Shown here piece by piece: positions 24,690 to 35,914 of a DNA stretch of 64,000 nucleotides (positions are counted from its first letter, which is position 1; each line of letters opens with the position of its first letter). Both the position numbers and the translations under genes were made by a program. Under the pieces are notes generated by a model. The model saw only the letters and a list, made by a program, of their open reading frames with translations, made no database searches and was not told the origin of the DNA. Source of the DNA: Atherinomorus stipes (taxonomy: Eukaryota; Chordata; Actinopteri; Atheriniformes; Atherinidae); contig JALJCO010013392.1 in assembly GCA_023101725.1 (NCBI GenBank), positions 21,800-85,799 of the forward strand. Direction: 5' to 3'.

Positions 24690-25380
24690 CGACTTCACCT
24701 CATCTGACGGCGTTTTTGCAAAACAGTGTAGAAGGTGATGAAGATGTGATCTCTCCAGGAAAGTCTGAATAGCTTCGCATCCTTCATGGGAAAACCTTGA
24801 AGGAAGCCTTCCAATTCGAGACTTTGGCACAAACTCTGTATTTCGCACTAACACGGTTATAGTGTGTTCCCGTTGTCCCGTGCAGCCGCTAACAAGTGAC
24901 GTGATCACCAGGTAAACTGGCTTCTCTGCGCTGCGGCTCCTTCCCAGATGATTTTGAAAAACACGGCACATTTTCTACCTTTCAAAGGGACGACATGTCC
25001 GGGTAAAAGAGGACATTTCGTCACCTTATAATACGAAGCCTGCATAAATACACGAATAAATATACGAGGCACGGGACAAGAGCCCCACAATACCACTGGT
25101 TTCAAAGCGGATGAATGGATTGATAGTTTACTCTGCGACGGAGCAGCGGAGTTTGAAAGTGAAACTAACAAGTTGGAGATAATTTCACCACAGATGCTCC
25201 TCAGCATTCTGGTGGAGGAAAGAACGGTGTCACAGCGGGACTCACCGAAGTAGCTATAAGGGAAACTATGGTGGGGAAGCCTGAATGTGGAAGCTGCATT
25301 TTGGTCGCATGCGCCACAGAGCGCGTAAACGTCATGCTAGTTGAGTAGTCGGCTATATAGCCGGCAGCCGGCGCTTGTGG
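24690..25380. other. Unrecognised CpG-rich block with coding-like stretches, possible small promoter or exon
   Basis: CpG-richer than its surroundings. On the minus strand a stop-free stretch near 24696-24865 contains MKDAKLFRLSWRDHIF and ends close to a donor-like AG|GTGAAG; another minus-strand donor (TTCG|GTGAGT) lies near 25240, downstream of a palindromic GGCTATATAGCC at 25352-25363 that could act as a TATA box. On the plus strand 25032-25249 is stop-free and includes GFKADEWIDSLLCDGAAEF but has no start. I recognise no family, and the two strands cannot both be right. It may be a decayed gene, a transposon interior or chance. Confidence 0.3.
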
Positions 25381-25654
25381 AAAGCACTAAAGGAGGTGCT
25401 TATAGAAGTGGTAGACCAAATCCACCAGCATCCAATCTCTCCTCTTTATTCATGGAGATTTAGAGAGTCTCAAGCCTTACATTTGAAATATTTATCATCA
25501 GTACAAAAACGAAGATGCACGACTGGTGCTATTTGAAGTATCCAAGAACTTTTTTTTAATACTACTTATCCTGCAGGATGTTTTTGAAACTGTGTGGGAG
25601 GGCTTTTTGTTCTCTTTGTTTTTAATTTTAAATCATGCTTTTATTCTTTAACTT

Positions 25655-25730
25655 CTTCTGATGTAAAGCAATTTGAATTGTTGTGTACATGAAATGTGCT
25701 TTACAAACAAACTTGCTTTGCCTTATATGG
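25655..25730 (+). repeat. LINE/SINE 3'-tail-like fragment
   Basis: Pattern AAAGCAATTTGAATTG, then CATGAAATGTGCTTTACAAA and CTTGCTTTGCC, which I recognise as the 3' end of a common fish retroposon. A similar fragment lies near 62985-63035. Confidence 0.5.
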
Positions 25731-25873
25731 ATCCATTCATACAACATGCATTATTTACATGTAGCATCTGAGACGAAAGGTCATAATTCTGGAGGCATGG
25801 TGGATTTTATTTTGGCGTGGCAATGTGCCACGTTTAGTGGGAACCCTGTTATACTAATCAGTAATTATTCATA

Positions 25874-26565
25874 GGGCCGGATTTATAAAGATCCAAATTT
25901 GCATGCAGTAATTTGTCCACGCAATCTGGAATTTTGTGCAAGGGGCTGAACCACTTTTGCGAGTGATTTTACCAAGAATGAAGGCGCAAATTACAGCGGG
26001 TGCAAACGTGTTGGAAACACCCCTATATAAATTATTAAGCTTTATTGTTGTCATTAAGCTGCACAGTGGCTGCAAACTTTCATTTATCCAGAATATTTTA
26101 CACACGTGTAAAATAGTGGTTTGCTGCATTGATTTCTATTGAATTAACAATGAGAACTAAATACGCTGCCCTCACTGCTCATGAAAAATTATTTTGAATC
26201 AGATGTGTGCGTGTCCATGATTGTCCCTCTCAGAAGTTGCAGCCTTTTGTGCACAAAGTTGCAAGTTGCACCTGCTTTTCAGACGTACTAAAATACACGT
26301 CTCACGGATGATAACTCACCTTGCGAGTGCTAAATGAATATATTTCCATTTTCTCTTCCCATTCAGCACACTTTTGCGTGTAAACGCCCCATATTGCATA
26401 TTCATTGCAGAAAAAGTACTAAATGGATAAGAGGCGCTATTTAGCATGTTTTAAAGACCAAACCATTTTAGCACGCTGTTAATAGATCAGTTTCTACATT
26501 ATTTTTGTGTGTGTAGTAAGATAGCTCACGTTTTTATACACGCAAACCTTTGACAGATCCGGCCC
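25874..26565. mobile_element. PIF/Harbinger-like MITE, 692 bp
   Basis: Left end GGGCCGGATTTATAAAG and right end CTTTGACAGATCCGGCCC are inverted repeats (about 14 of 18 positions). ATA flanks both sides (25871-25873 and 26566-26568), a 3-bp duplication as in PIF/Harbinger, although the usual target is TWA. The interior is non-coding. Superfamily is inference from end sequence and duplication length. Confidence 0.65.
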
Positions 26566-26580
26566 ATAGTGTTCAATATA

Positions 26581-28470
26581 CTTTTTTTTTTTATATATAT
26601 ATATCAGTATGCTTTTTTCTATATCACCCAGCCCTACTCTGACACAGAAAAGCATATTTTTTGTATAAAAAGATAGAAGCCAGGAGGGAAAGGTGGATCT
26701 TCTGTGAAGAAAAAAAAAACCAACAAAACAAACACAATTAGTGAAGGCAGTAAAACATGCAAACATTTTGTTTGTTCAAGTCTTCCGCTCATATAACCTT
26801 TTAAAATCAGTGATTATTGTCTTCAGTCAGATATTTAGATTTATTGATGCTGATCAACAAAAGGTGATTTGTTTTTGCTATTAGCAGACTCATCATGTTT
26901 AACCAGCACATCCCCTGGTTTATGGATTATTAGTTTGTAGTCATGTCTGTATATGGAAAAAGATCTGTGTTTGGTAAGAGATAAAAGTCATAATATAAAA
27001 GGCTGTTTTTTTTTTGTTGTTTTTTTTTGTTGGTTGTTTTGTTCGTTTGTTTGTTTTTTAATTATTGGTGGCAGTATTTGTCAGAAATGTACCCACAATA
27101 AGCAGTCTGTACTAATAATTTTCCAGATTCCAGTTGGCAGCATGGCAAATATACACAGGAGGTAAAATGCTTTGATAGCTTTGTGAGATGGCTTTTGGGA
27201 GTTCACCTACATAGTGTGTACATTGCTAATGTTTGTTCAGTCTTATTTACAATGCAAGATGACTACTTTTCCAAGTCTAGTTGACTGAAACACTTGTCTC
27301 TGTATCTAGTACTGAGTGTAGCTCCTTAATTCCTAGATGTTCTTGTAATTGTCAAAACAACTTTTGCCTCCCTATTATAGAGTAGATGGATCTGGATACA
27401 GTAAACTGCATCAGAGCATTAGCCAGTACTTATCTGTCATTAACATACTGCTGGTTTACAGGGGTGGTGTTCTGGGTATGCCCTACAGAGAATGATAAAA
27501 ACAAAAAGTAGAACACTTATCTCCCGTAATTCACTGCGCTCTTGAAACTGGTGCATAGCAAACACACATGCAGCAACATGCCTTTGTAATACATTCTGCA
27601 AAGGTGAAATCTATGAAAACAACTATTGAGTTTGAACAGGTCAAAGTCTGGTTTAATTTTTTGGGGAAGAACAAACAGTATGTGACTTCTTGTGTTAACC
27701 ACTCCCCTCATCTTTACCCTGTGAGGTAGCAACAATGAATGACAGCTCAATGCCTGTTTCAGATGTTAATGTTACCCTTGTGATAGTCAGTCAGGTTGTT
27801 TATCTACGCTCAGAGGGACCAGGCTCCAGAACATCTGCATTGAATTGATTTTTCTTTCATGCAAGACATACAGACTGGGTTTTCCACAATTAAGATTGAA
27901 GATTGCAGCAATCTCTCTACCTCCAGAGAATATCCTGGATGGAGCTGATTGAATTTAGCATAAATGATCAATGGTAACACATGCATTAAATGCAATACAG
28001 AGACTCTTCCATTATCCTGGCTGGCTTGAGCAACTGGACAGTCTTTTATCAGGGACAATCTTAATTTGGCCTATCTGCTTTTCAAGGGAATGGTACAGAT
28101 TCTGTCCTTTAATAGATAACCATGTTTTCTTCCAACATCAAAACAAAGACAAAGCATGACTGATTTGAACACTGTACACATACCTACTTTGTGAAGTGAG
28201 GGCAGTGTGATAATAGGCCAAATAACATCCTGAAAGAAGCATTTTTTAAGTGAATTTTTCTGATAAAAGACTTTACATACTGTGAATGCAAATGATTACT
28301 GTTTATGGTATTTACTCAGGTTAACCCTGTGTGCTCTGCAGTTAATTCAGTTAATCCCTTAATCAATTTGTTATATAGTGAACTCTGTGTGAAGGTTTTC
28401 TTCTATGTATTTAAGCTCTTTTCTGGATGTGTGCTCTCCTACCAGCTGTAATTCCCAACAGAGAATGCAT
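26581..28470. other. Intronic or intergenic DNA, nothing recognised
   Basis: AT-rich with T-rich runs near 27008-27060. Open frames of 70-90 codons on both strands show no domain resemblance. Confidence 0.5.
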
Positions 28471-28475
28471 TCAGG

Positions 28476-28528
28476 AATGTTAATCATTAAATATTGAATT
28501 TAACTCCTTAAATTTAATGATTAACATT
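28476..28528. repeat. AT-rich hairpin, 16-bp perfect stem
   Basis: AATGTTAATCATTAAA (28476-28491) is the exact reverse complement of 28513-28528, with a 21-base loop that is itself AT-rich and partly related to the stem. It may be the remnant of a small MITE; no target duplication seen. Confidence 0.7.
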
Positions 28529-28684
28529 ACCAATATTACTCTCCTTAAATATTAAATTTAATGAGAGGAAGTTCATCATTTCTTTTTGTTTGTTGTCCTT
28601 ACTTCTTTGACAGCCGCTACTATGTGTCTGTGTACAAACTATAATCATAATAATGCTCTTTTTATTCTGAGTATATAAGTTAAA

Positions 28685-28990
28685 ATATTATTTGTTATAC
28701 TCTGCCAGTGTTGAACTTGTTTGACTATTGACTCCTGTTGGATGATTGAAGTCCTTGGAAACTTGCAGGATATGAGTTTCGTCCCACTGTGGATATAGCA
28801 TTGCTACTGGCTGCAGGATGTCATTTCTGTATCTTTCTACGTAGAGATTGCCTTCAATGATAACGAACCCTGTATTTCCAGTGAGCGCCATGGCTTCCAA
28901 CACCATCACACTGCTTACACCAAAAGCTGTTACCTTATCAGTGCAGCAGTCAGCATTACATTCTCCATGACTTCTGCACACTTTGAAACT
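28685..28990 (-). pseudogene. Tc1-like transposase fragment (family different from the 53-kb copy)
   Basis: The minus-strand open frame 28688-28981 reads CCTDKVTAFGVSSVMVLEAM, then GNTGFVIIEGNLYVERYRND and ILQPVAMLYP. This matches the central DDE region of Tc1-like transposases, where the family pattern is GGGSVMVWG, then an EGNL motif and a YRDEIL.PV motif. The GGGSVMVWG core is damaged (GVSSVMVLE), and the N-terminal DNA-binding domain and the C-terminal SPDLNPIE part are missing. A dead remnant of an autonomous Tc1/mariner element, by recognition of family motifs. Confidence 0.75.
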
Positions 28991-29533
28991 ATGATCCCTC
29001 CGGCCACTGTAGCAGGTTCCAGGTGCTGCTAATTATTGTCAGCACCTACACCATGAGTTCAAAACAAGAGTCAATATCAGAACAAGTTGTTTTGCATTAC
29101 AGAAATGATTTGGCAAGTTTTGCAAGAGGACAGCCTGCATACTCAACTCCGCTGCTCATCCTTCAAATTCTTTTTTTTTTCTTAGAAATGTTGCTCCATT
29201 TTAAAGGAAATAAAAATACTTTTTTAGCTCTATAAATCTTATTGCAAGAAGCACTGTTAGACTGAGCAGTGAGTGAGAAAATGTTTAAGTAGTTTGGAGA
29301 TAAAATCTCTTGATTCTGTCACTGGTGTCAGCTGAACTATCAGGAAAATATGTAGACTGTGTGAACAGTAGTTGTTTTTTGGTTTGTTTCTTGTGTAAAA
29401 AACTTTAATCAGGTGTGTCACCGGCTTTTCAGCTGCTATAAAATGGTAGAAACTCTTTCTCAGAGCTGTCATAGTTGTTGAGATGCAGGTTGTTTCAGCT
29501 GTTGCATGTTAAATTCTCTTCTGTTCCCCTCAG
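28991..29533. other. Non-coding DNA, nothing recognised
   Basis: AT-rich; ends in a pyrimidine-rich stretch that forms the acceptor of the candidate exon at 29534. Confidence 0.45.
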
Positions 29534-29656
29534 CTTCCTTCCTTCTTGTTCCCCATTGGCTGCTGTTCCCAGAGGAGTGTCAATAAGCATGGGGTAAAAG
29601 AGCCAAGACTACACTCCAAAACGACACAAGCTGCAGAGGCCCAAACACCTGCACAG
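29534..29656 (+). other. Candidate 5' UTR cassette exon
   Basis: A CT-rich tract and CAG at 29531-29533 precede 123 bases that end GCACAG|GTAACA (donor GT at 29657-29658). Both splice sites are good and the piece is less AT-rich than its flanks. It contains an ATG followed at once by a stop (ATGGGGTAA), so it is non-coding. As it lies on the b3gnt2 strand between the candidate first exon and the coding exon, it could be an optional b3gnt2 5' UTR exon. No transcript evidence is available here. Confidence 0.3.
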
Positions 29657-30799
29657 GTAACAATAAATTATGCACCTTTAGAAATTAAAGTTTTTTTCTT
29701 TTGCATTCAGTGAATATTCATAAGAATCATATTTAAAATAAAATTGTGCACTTAAATTTTTTTTAAATTAACTTAGATTAACTTTTAGAAATATAAATGT
29801 ATTAGTTAATGGTTAATTTCTTATGAAGAAGAGGATAATCTAGAATGAGTCAATTGTACTGTGTTTAAAATGGTCTAAACAGAGCTATGAAACTCATTTA
29901 GCTCTCTGCAATGGTAGTCATACACCCATACACCATTTTAGCTTGCCATTGTTCCCTAGATGCTTCACACCCATCCCCCACACAGGTGAGACACATCACC
30001 TCACTGAAGCTATTATCGAGTAGAAACCAGTCTTCAAACACAGCCTGGCATTGTCTGCTGTGCTACTCTCCTCACTTATCAGAGCAATTAAACTTGTCCG
30101 TTGTGTAATATGACCATTGTTTTCCATAAAGTTAAATGGCTGTGTTAAAAGTTGGAAAGACCTGTAAATACAGGAATACATTTTAAAAGATAAGATTTTT
30201 TGCTAAAACTAAAACATATAGATATTTAGAGTCCTTTTAACACCTTATTAACATGCAGTTAGTGTAAAAAAAAAAAAACCCAACATTTTGTGGTTGGCAC
30301 TGTGTAAAAGATCAGAGAAGAGCAGATCTACAAAAATGTCATTCACACCCACTTTAAACTGCAACTGGCAGCTTTTTTTCTAGTGTGAACTACATACACA
30401 GCAGCAGCTGTGACTATGTACCAACTTTCTCTTCTGTGTTATCTCTGTCTATAATCAGCTTATTCATCATGACCATAAGATGTTCTAACCTTTCACATTT
30501 TTTTTTATTTACTGTATAATAACCCTATGCCCTTAGAGATGCGGCACTTCCTGTGTGGCCACTTTGAGTTTTCAGTCTTTTTTTTTAGAGAACCGTGCCG
30601 GCTCTGTTTCTGCATCTAGGGAGGAAATGGGTTGTTACTACCAGATAAAGCCTCAGTGAGCGAGTCTCAAGTCAAACAAATTGTCTTTCTGTGTTTAACT
30701 AAGCTGATCAATCGTGGAACAAGCATCTCAGTGTGCTTTGTTATTGCTGTTTGTGAATATGCTGTCCAACAAACTTTTCTCTTTCACATCACATTACAG
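29657..30799. other. Intronic or intergenic DNA, nothing recognised
   Basis: AT-rich with small A and T runs; no gene or repeat with defined ends. Confidence 0.45.
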
Positions 30800-31298
30800 C
30801 AGGGGTTCCCAATGTGGGGTCCCCAAAAAGTACAGGGGTCCCCAAGGTTTTGACTGTACAGAGCCTGTATGATTATTAGATTAAGACCGTGTCCACCGAG
30901 CAGGGCTGCACGATGTTGGAAAAAACTGACGTGAATTTTTTTCTAACCCAGCAATATAGATTGGGATATTAAAAAATACAAGAATTTTCAGGAGATGACT
31001 GAAATAGCACTTAAAGTTATGCTGCATTCCTGTTGTCATGTTGACAATTATCTGACCTCTTTGTGAAGGTTATAAGTATGTTTTTTTGTCTGTATTCGAT
31101 TTATTCTTATTGTTATCTTGTATTTACTTGCTTTTATGTTTTGTCTTAGGTAAAAGTGTGAATTGCTTTTAACCACAATGGTTTGGTCTTGAGCAAACTG
31201 ATTAAGGACAATGGTGATTGGTGGATTGAAATGAAATGAAATGAAATGAAAAATACTTTATTCATCCCCGAAGGGAAATTCAGTATTGTAAAAGCTCA

Positions 31299-31329
<31 letters not shown>

Positions 31330-31354
31330 ACAAAAAGTCAGTTAGTCTTGTTCT

Positions 31355-32463
31355 TTAGGGTGATGGTTGCTGGCAGGAATGAATTCCTGTATCTCTCCGT
31401 CCTACAGCGAACTTGCGCAGCCTCCCACTGAACACACTCTGTTGATTCTTCACCGTGTTGTGGAGAGGATGGGAAGTGTCCTCCATCATCTTCATCAGCT
31501 TGTGAGCATTCTTTTGAACGATCAGCTCCAGCGGCTCCAGAGTTATCCCCAGCACAGAACCAGCTTTCTGATCAGCTTGTTTAGTTTCTTCAAGTCTCTG
31601 GTTCTGATGCTGCTGCCCCAGCAGATGGCTGCAAAGCTAATTGCACTTTCTACCACAGACTTATAGAAGATCTGCAACATCTTTTTGCAGACATTAAATG
31701 ATTTTAGCTTCCTTAAGAAGTAAAGTCTGCTCAGACCTTTTTTGTAGATGTAGTCACAGTTGCATTTCCAATCGGTCTGTGGTCCAGCTGAACTCCAAGG
31801 TATTTGTAGTTCTCTACCACCTCCACCTCCTCTTCCAGGATGTAGACAGGACTATGCTGCTTATTCTTGCTCCTCCTGAAGTCAACAATCATCTCTTTAG
31901 TCTTGCTGGTATTTAAGATGAGCTGATTGTTACTGCACCATTTCACAAACTGATTGACAAGTTCCCTGTATTCGGCTTCTTGTCCATCACTAATACACCC
32001 CACAACAGCAGAGTCATCAGAATATTTCTGCAGATGACAGGACTCAGAGTTATACTGGAAGTCTGAGGTGTACAGTGTAAAGAGGAATGGTGAGAGTACA
32101 GTCCCTTGTGGTGCTCAGTGCTGCTGACCACCATCTCAGACACACAACCTTTCAGTCTCACAAACTGTGGTCTGTTTGTGAGGTAGTCGTAAATCCAGGT
32201 GGTTGTGGAGGGATCCACCTGGAAGTTATGGAGCTTCTCCATAGCAAAGCAGGCTGAATAGTATTAAATGCACTTGAAAAATCAAAGAACATGACCCTCA
32301 AAGTGCTGCCTGACTGGTCCAGATGAGAGTGGGCTCTCTGAAGCAAGAAGATGATGGCGTCTTCAACCCCAAGCCCATTACGATAAGCGAACTGTAATGG
32401 GTCCTGAAAGGTGTTGACTTGCTTGTTGAGGTGAGCCAGTAAGAGTCTCTCCAGGACTTTCAT
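31355..32463 (-). pseudogene. LINE reverse transcriptase and C-terminal region, broken
   Basis: Pieces in order on the minus strand: 32158-32463 with VMFFDFSSAFNT (RT motif A) and the FAYRNGLGVEDAI region; about 31943-32242 with YDYLTNRPQFVRL; then KYSDDSAVVGC (the catalytic YxDD-type motif, here YSDD) near 31990-32030, running into 31731-32003 with NQLILNTSKTKEMIVDFRR; and 31355-31555 with the C-terminal SVFSGRLRKF. At least two frameshifts separate them. The catalytic aspartates survive but the frame does not. Confidence 0.85.
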
Positions 32464-33273
32464 GATGTGAGATGTCAGAGCAACTGGTCTGTAGTCATTT
32501 GGTTCAGCTGGTTGAGGTTTTTAGGGACTGGAACAAGACAGGATGTCTTCCACAGCACAGGAACTCTGTTCTGTCTCAGGCTGGTGTTAAAAGGTGCTGG
32601 AGAACCGGACATAGTTGTTCTGAGCAGGTCTTGAGAACTCTGGGACTGACAATCTGGACCTGCAGCCTTGTTCCGGTTCAGTTTTTCTAGTTGTTTCTTG
32701 ACCTGGTCACATGAGACAGTAGGCTGGAGGTGGAGGGAAAGAGGTCTCAGGATGTCCTGATGTGGAGGGAGATGAGGCTGTGTTCAGGTCCATGACTGAG
32801 GTGCAGGGTGACAGAGTGGAGGTGGGACAGGAAAGCTGTGGGCTCATGGAGGGTGTGTGGAATGTTGGGTTGTCGGCAGGGGGGAACTGAACCTATTGAA
32901 GAACATGTTCAGTTCGTTAGCTCTGTCCAGACCTCCGTCAGTCTGGTCCCCCTTTAACTGAAGCCAGTGATTTTCTTCATTCCCGACCATACATCCCTCA
33001 CGTTGTTCTGCTGGAGCTGGCTCTCAACTTCTTCCTGTAGTCCTCCTTGCCTTCTTGTCTGTGTTTTCAGTTGTTTTTGTGTGGTCTTCAGTAACTCCCT
33101 GTCTCCATCCTGAAAGCTTTCTTTTTGATGTTCAGCAGCTTTTTCAGGTCACTGGTGATCAGGGTTTGTTATTGGGGAGCCCTCCTGATCTTGTTGGAAC
33201 GATGTTGTCCACACAGAAGTTTATGTAATCTGTCACACACTCAGTCATGGTGTTGATGTCATCTCCATGAGGT

Positions 33274-33900
33274 TCACAGAGGACATTCAGTTGTGGCCTC
33301 AAAGCACCCTCTCAGAGCATCTTCAGCCTCAGTAGACCAGGTTTTAATTGTCCTCCTAATGACTGGTTGCTGCTGAACGATGGGCTTGTAGGTGGAGGTG
33401 AGAAGAACCAGATTATGATCAGATCTTCCTAGAGGAGGCAGGGCAGAGGAGCTGTATGCATTCTTTGTATTTGCATAAAATAAGTCCAACATCTTATTTT
33501 CTCTGGTGGAGCAGCTGACAAACTGCTGGAAAGTTGGCAACGTAGCAGAGAGGGAGACGTTGTTGAAGTCTCCAGAGATCGCCATGAATGAGTTTGGATG
33601 CTGTGTTTGTAGTTTAGCCACGCGGAGCTGATGACATCACAGGCTGTCTCTGGTGCGGTACCTGGTATATATAAACCGCTACCAGAATAACACAGGCAAA
33701 CTCTCTGGGTAAATAATATGGACGGAAACTCCAGCTAACAGTTCAATGTCTCTTGTGCAGATCTTCTCCTTGACAGTGATGTGTCCTGGATGACACCAGC
33801 GCTGACTGACCGCACTGCAATTCCGCCTCCCTTTGCTTCCCGCTGAGTGTATTTTCGGTCTGCACGGACCGTCTTGAGCCGTGTACAGACGCAGTATTCA
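33274..33900 (-). pseudogene. LINE endonuclease domain fragment
   Basis: The minus-strand open frame 33274-33621 has AISGDFNNVSL and LGRSDHNLVLL, the GDFN and SDHN motifs of the apurinic/apyrimidinic-type endonuclease of Jockey-group LINEs. Sequence up to about 33900 continues the domain in shifted frames (for example AQETLNC). The N-terminal end is missing. Confidence 0.8.
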
Positions 33901-34178
33901 GTATACAGACGATTGCTGCATGCAGTGGGTGTCAGGTACCCTTGAAATTAGATGAGAACACATTGGCCCTCATTTATCTAATGAGCGCCATCTGATCGTA
34001 AAAAGGATCGTACAATTGGACCCACATGTGATTTATTAAAACGTTCGTATCAGACCAGTCTCGTCGTACGAACAAAAAGTCTTGATAAATACCACGGTGA
34101 AATCCTGTCATTTAAATGTCCGCCCTGGTTACACCCTTAAACATGTATGGTTATGAGGCTTTGCCCTGGAGGTAAACC

Positions 34179-34365
34179 ATGGAGAGGAGAGATTCTGCAA
34201 AAGAAACTTTTGGGGGGGGGGGGGGGGGGGGGGATCAAGACAGAATTCCTCATTTGTGAGGTGGGAAAGAATAAAGAGGTGCTGTTTGGCAGCTTAAAAA
34301 CTGGATTCAGAGACTTGCACAAAAACGCTACATGGAAGAGGATCAGTCAGTCTCACAGGTGTTGA
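34179..34365 (+). pseudogene. Harbinger Myb/SANT-like protein remnant
   Basis: ATG at 34179 opens MERRDSAKETF, which runs into a 22-G homopolymer (34212-34233). After it, in another frame, comes IKTEFLICEVGKNKEVLFGS then LKTGFRDLHKNATWKRISQS and a stop. The EV.KNKEVLFGSLKTG...NATWKRI pattern is the trihelix/Myb-like DNA-binding domain of Harbinger-associated proteins (family knowledge). The poly-G run shifts the frame, and the rest of the protein is gone. Confidence 0.65.
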
Positions 34366-34630
34366 ACGACTGGCTGAGATATTAACAAAAGTCTCAATCT
34401 AGGCCTTGCTTATGGTTGTATTAGTCATTCAAACTAATAATAGCCCACATCTGATTGCAACGTCACAATTCTTTAGCCAATGGGTCAAGAAAAAGTGGTC
34501 CAAAACACGCCACCAAAAGATGTTTAACCGGCCCCCACCTATGAGTACGACCGCTGCACACTGACAGGTGGAGGCCAGTCAGATCCGAGCCGGCCTCAGA
34601 CTGAGACAGATGAAAAGATAATTTTCATTT

Positions 34631-34870
34631 GCTAAGCTAAGAGACGGTCTACTGATTGAGCACTTATACAACTTTAAGGTATAGATTACCTATTAGAAAC
34701 ATCAGATCAGCTCCTGTCTCCTCCGTATCTCCAGGGCGCAACAAAACTCTCCCATCAGCTGTCGGAGCAATGCTGTGTAGCCCCGCACAGTGTTGCAGAC
34801 TTTCTCCGAGTCTAAAGCAGCGTTTCATCCCGCTGGTCCGACACATATCCACCTGCCTTTCTGCAACCTG
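34631..34870 (+). pseudogene. Harbinger transposase N-terminal remnant
   Basis: LRDGLLIEHLYNFKV, a stop, then in a shifted frame RYRLPIRNIRSAPVSS and NKTLPSAVGAMLC resemble the N-terminal part of HARBI1-like transposases, where an RYR....IR motif precedes the DDE domain. No DDE residues remain. Weaker evidence than for the Myb-like piece. Confidence 0.45.
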
Positions 34871-35884
34871 AAGCAGTGCTCCACCTTGGCACGTGTGTGT
34901 GTACTGATGCAGGCCAACCTGCGCTCCTGCTCTGTGGCAGGTTTACCAGCGGGGTGAGGAGATGCACAAGGAGTGCAAAACACTCGTCTCCTACAACTGT
35001 AACATGTTAATGATTTTAATAATTTGTTGAGATAAGTGGAAGAATTAAATTCAGTTACAGCAATTTATTTAAATTTTGGGAATCCATTCTACATTTTTTT
35101 TCTTTTTTTTTTTTTTTTTTTTTTTTTGCAAATTGGTTAATTCTTAGTGCTGGATTTGTGAATACTTAAATGACGGTTAGCGGTTTGATTAATAAATATT
35201 TTTATGTTCTGCTGTGCTGCGCTGCAAACCCTCACTGACTCAAACTTGCGTACACGAACTCAGAGCTGTCATGAGATTTGATCGTATCCTATGATCACAT
35301 CCAAATTGATAAATGCCGAGTCTTGCATGGAAGTGGTCGTAAGCGCAGATTTTCTTCGTATGATCGTTTGATAAATGAGGGCCGTTTAGTTCATTTGCAT
35401 ACCACATTACAGGACCTGCATATGTGACTATTGCGCACAAGTACATTGCAATGACGTTGCTCACACAATATATTGCAGCCCTACCACAGAATCAAGTTGA
35501 GGTGTATCTGCTTAATTTTTTTTTTCTTTTTTTAATCATTTAGGCATTTTGTTGACATGGTGCGGCCGTTTTGTGAGCCCGAAAACACAACATTTTTGAG
35601 ACTGTCACAAAGTGATTGAATGGAGGTCATTAAATGTGCTATACATTGATATTTTAAAACATATACCTTTCTTAAAAATAAAAGGCTTCTTATTAGGCTA
35701 CATCTTGTGCATCTTTGTGCATCAAAGAAAAATGGGTTGAGAACCACTGATGTACTACGCACAGGAATGTTATATCTCAGTTCGCAACAAACTGTTATCA
35801 GTGTGTGCATCAAAAGCTGTCTGGTACAAGGCAACCTAGTTTTCATTGAAAGATTGAGAGACATCTCTGGAATGATGACAACTA

Positions 35885-35914
35885 TTATGGGCTGTACAGT
35901 AGTGTGGTAGTTAG
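35885..35914 (+). repeat. Left piece of a SINE/tRNA-like repeat split by a hAT
   Basis: CAGTAGTGTGGTAGTTAG is the start of the common GTAGTGGTTAGC repeat, whose continuation is found at 38374 on the other side of the hAT element. Confidence 0.5.

Larger units (their letters stand above)
31228..33940 (-). mobile_element. CR1/L2/Rex1-type LINE, copy 1, 5'-truncated
   Basis: Minus-strand non-LTR retrotransposon of about 2.7 kb. Its 3' end is a (GAAAT/ATTTC)n tail (31228-31252) preceded by a GGGATGAATAAAGTA motif, with a 24-T run (A on its own strand) at 31300-31323. Going 5' it shows the C-terminal region, reverse transcriptase and part of the apurinic endonuclease. Several frameshifts and stops break it into pieces. 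The closely similar copy 2 lies on the opposite strand at 39.7-44.6 kb. Confidence 0.85.
33965..35383. mobile_element. PIF/Harbinger element remnant, 1.4 kb
   Basis: Left end GGCCCTCATTTATCTAATGA and right end TTGATAAATGAGGGCC are inverted. The 3-bp flanks are ATT and GTT, so the duplication is not perfect. It contains decayed pieces of both proteins of autonomous Harbinger elements: a Myb/SANT-like protein and the N-terminal part of the transposase (listed separately). The rest, including a 35090-35127 T-rich run, is non-coding. Confidence 0.75.
30901..35483. mobile_element. Second hAT-like shell (AGGGCTGCA ends), inside the first
   Basis: Left end CAGGGCTGCACGATG; right end ATTGCAGCCCTA, inverted. 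Flanking octamers CCACCGAG (30893-30900) and CCACAGAA (35484-35491) agree at 6 of 8 positions, fitting an old 8-bp hAT duplication. Its interior is occupied by the LINE at 31228-33940 and the Harbinger at 33965-35383. Confidence 0.65.
30800..35749. mobile_element. Outer hAT-like shell (CAGGGGTTCCCAA ends)
   Basis: The left end CAGGGGTTCCCAATG (30800) is inverted to TTGAGAACCACTG (ending 35749), typical hAT termini in fish. Its own sequence is short (30800-30900 and 35484-35749); the rest is later insertions. The 8-bp flanks no longer match clearly, so the pairing of the two ends rests on end similarity and on nesting order. Confidence 0.5.

Noticed and set aside
32472..32690. Plus-strand open frames over the LINE at 31.4-32.7 kb and minus-strand ones at 44 kb
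   Set aside because: They are antisense to the reverse transcriptase of the two LINE copies.
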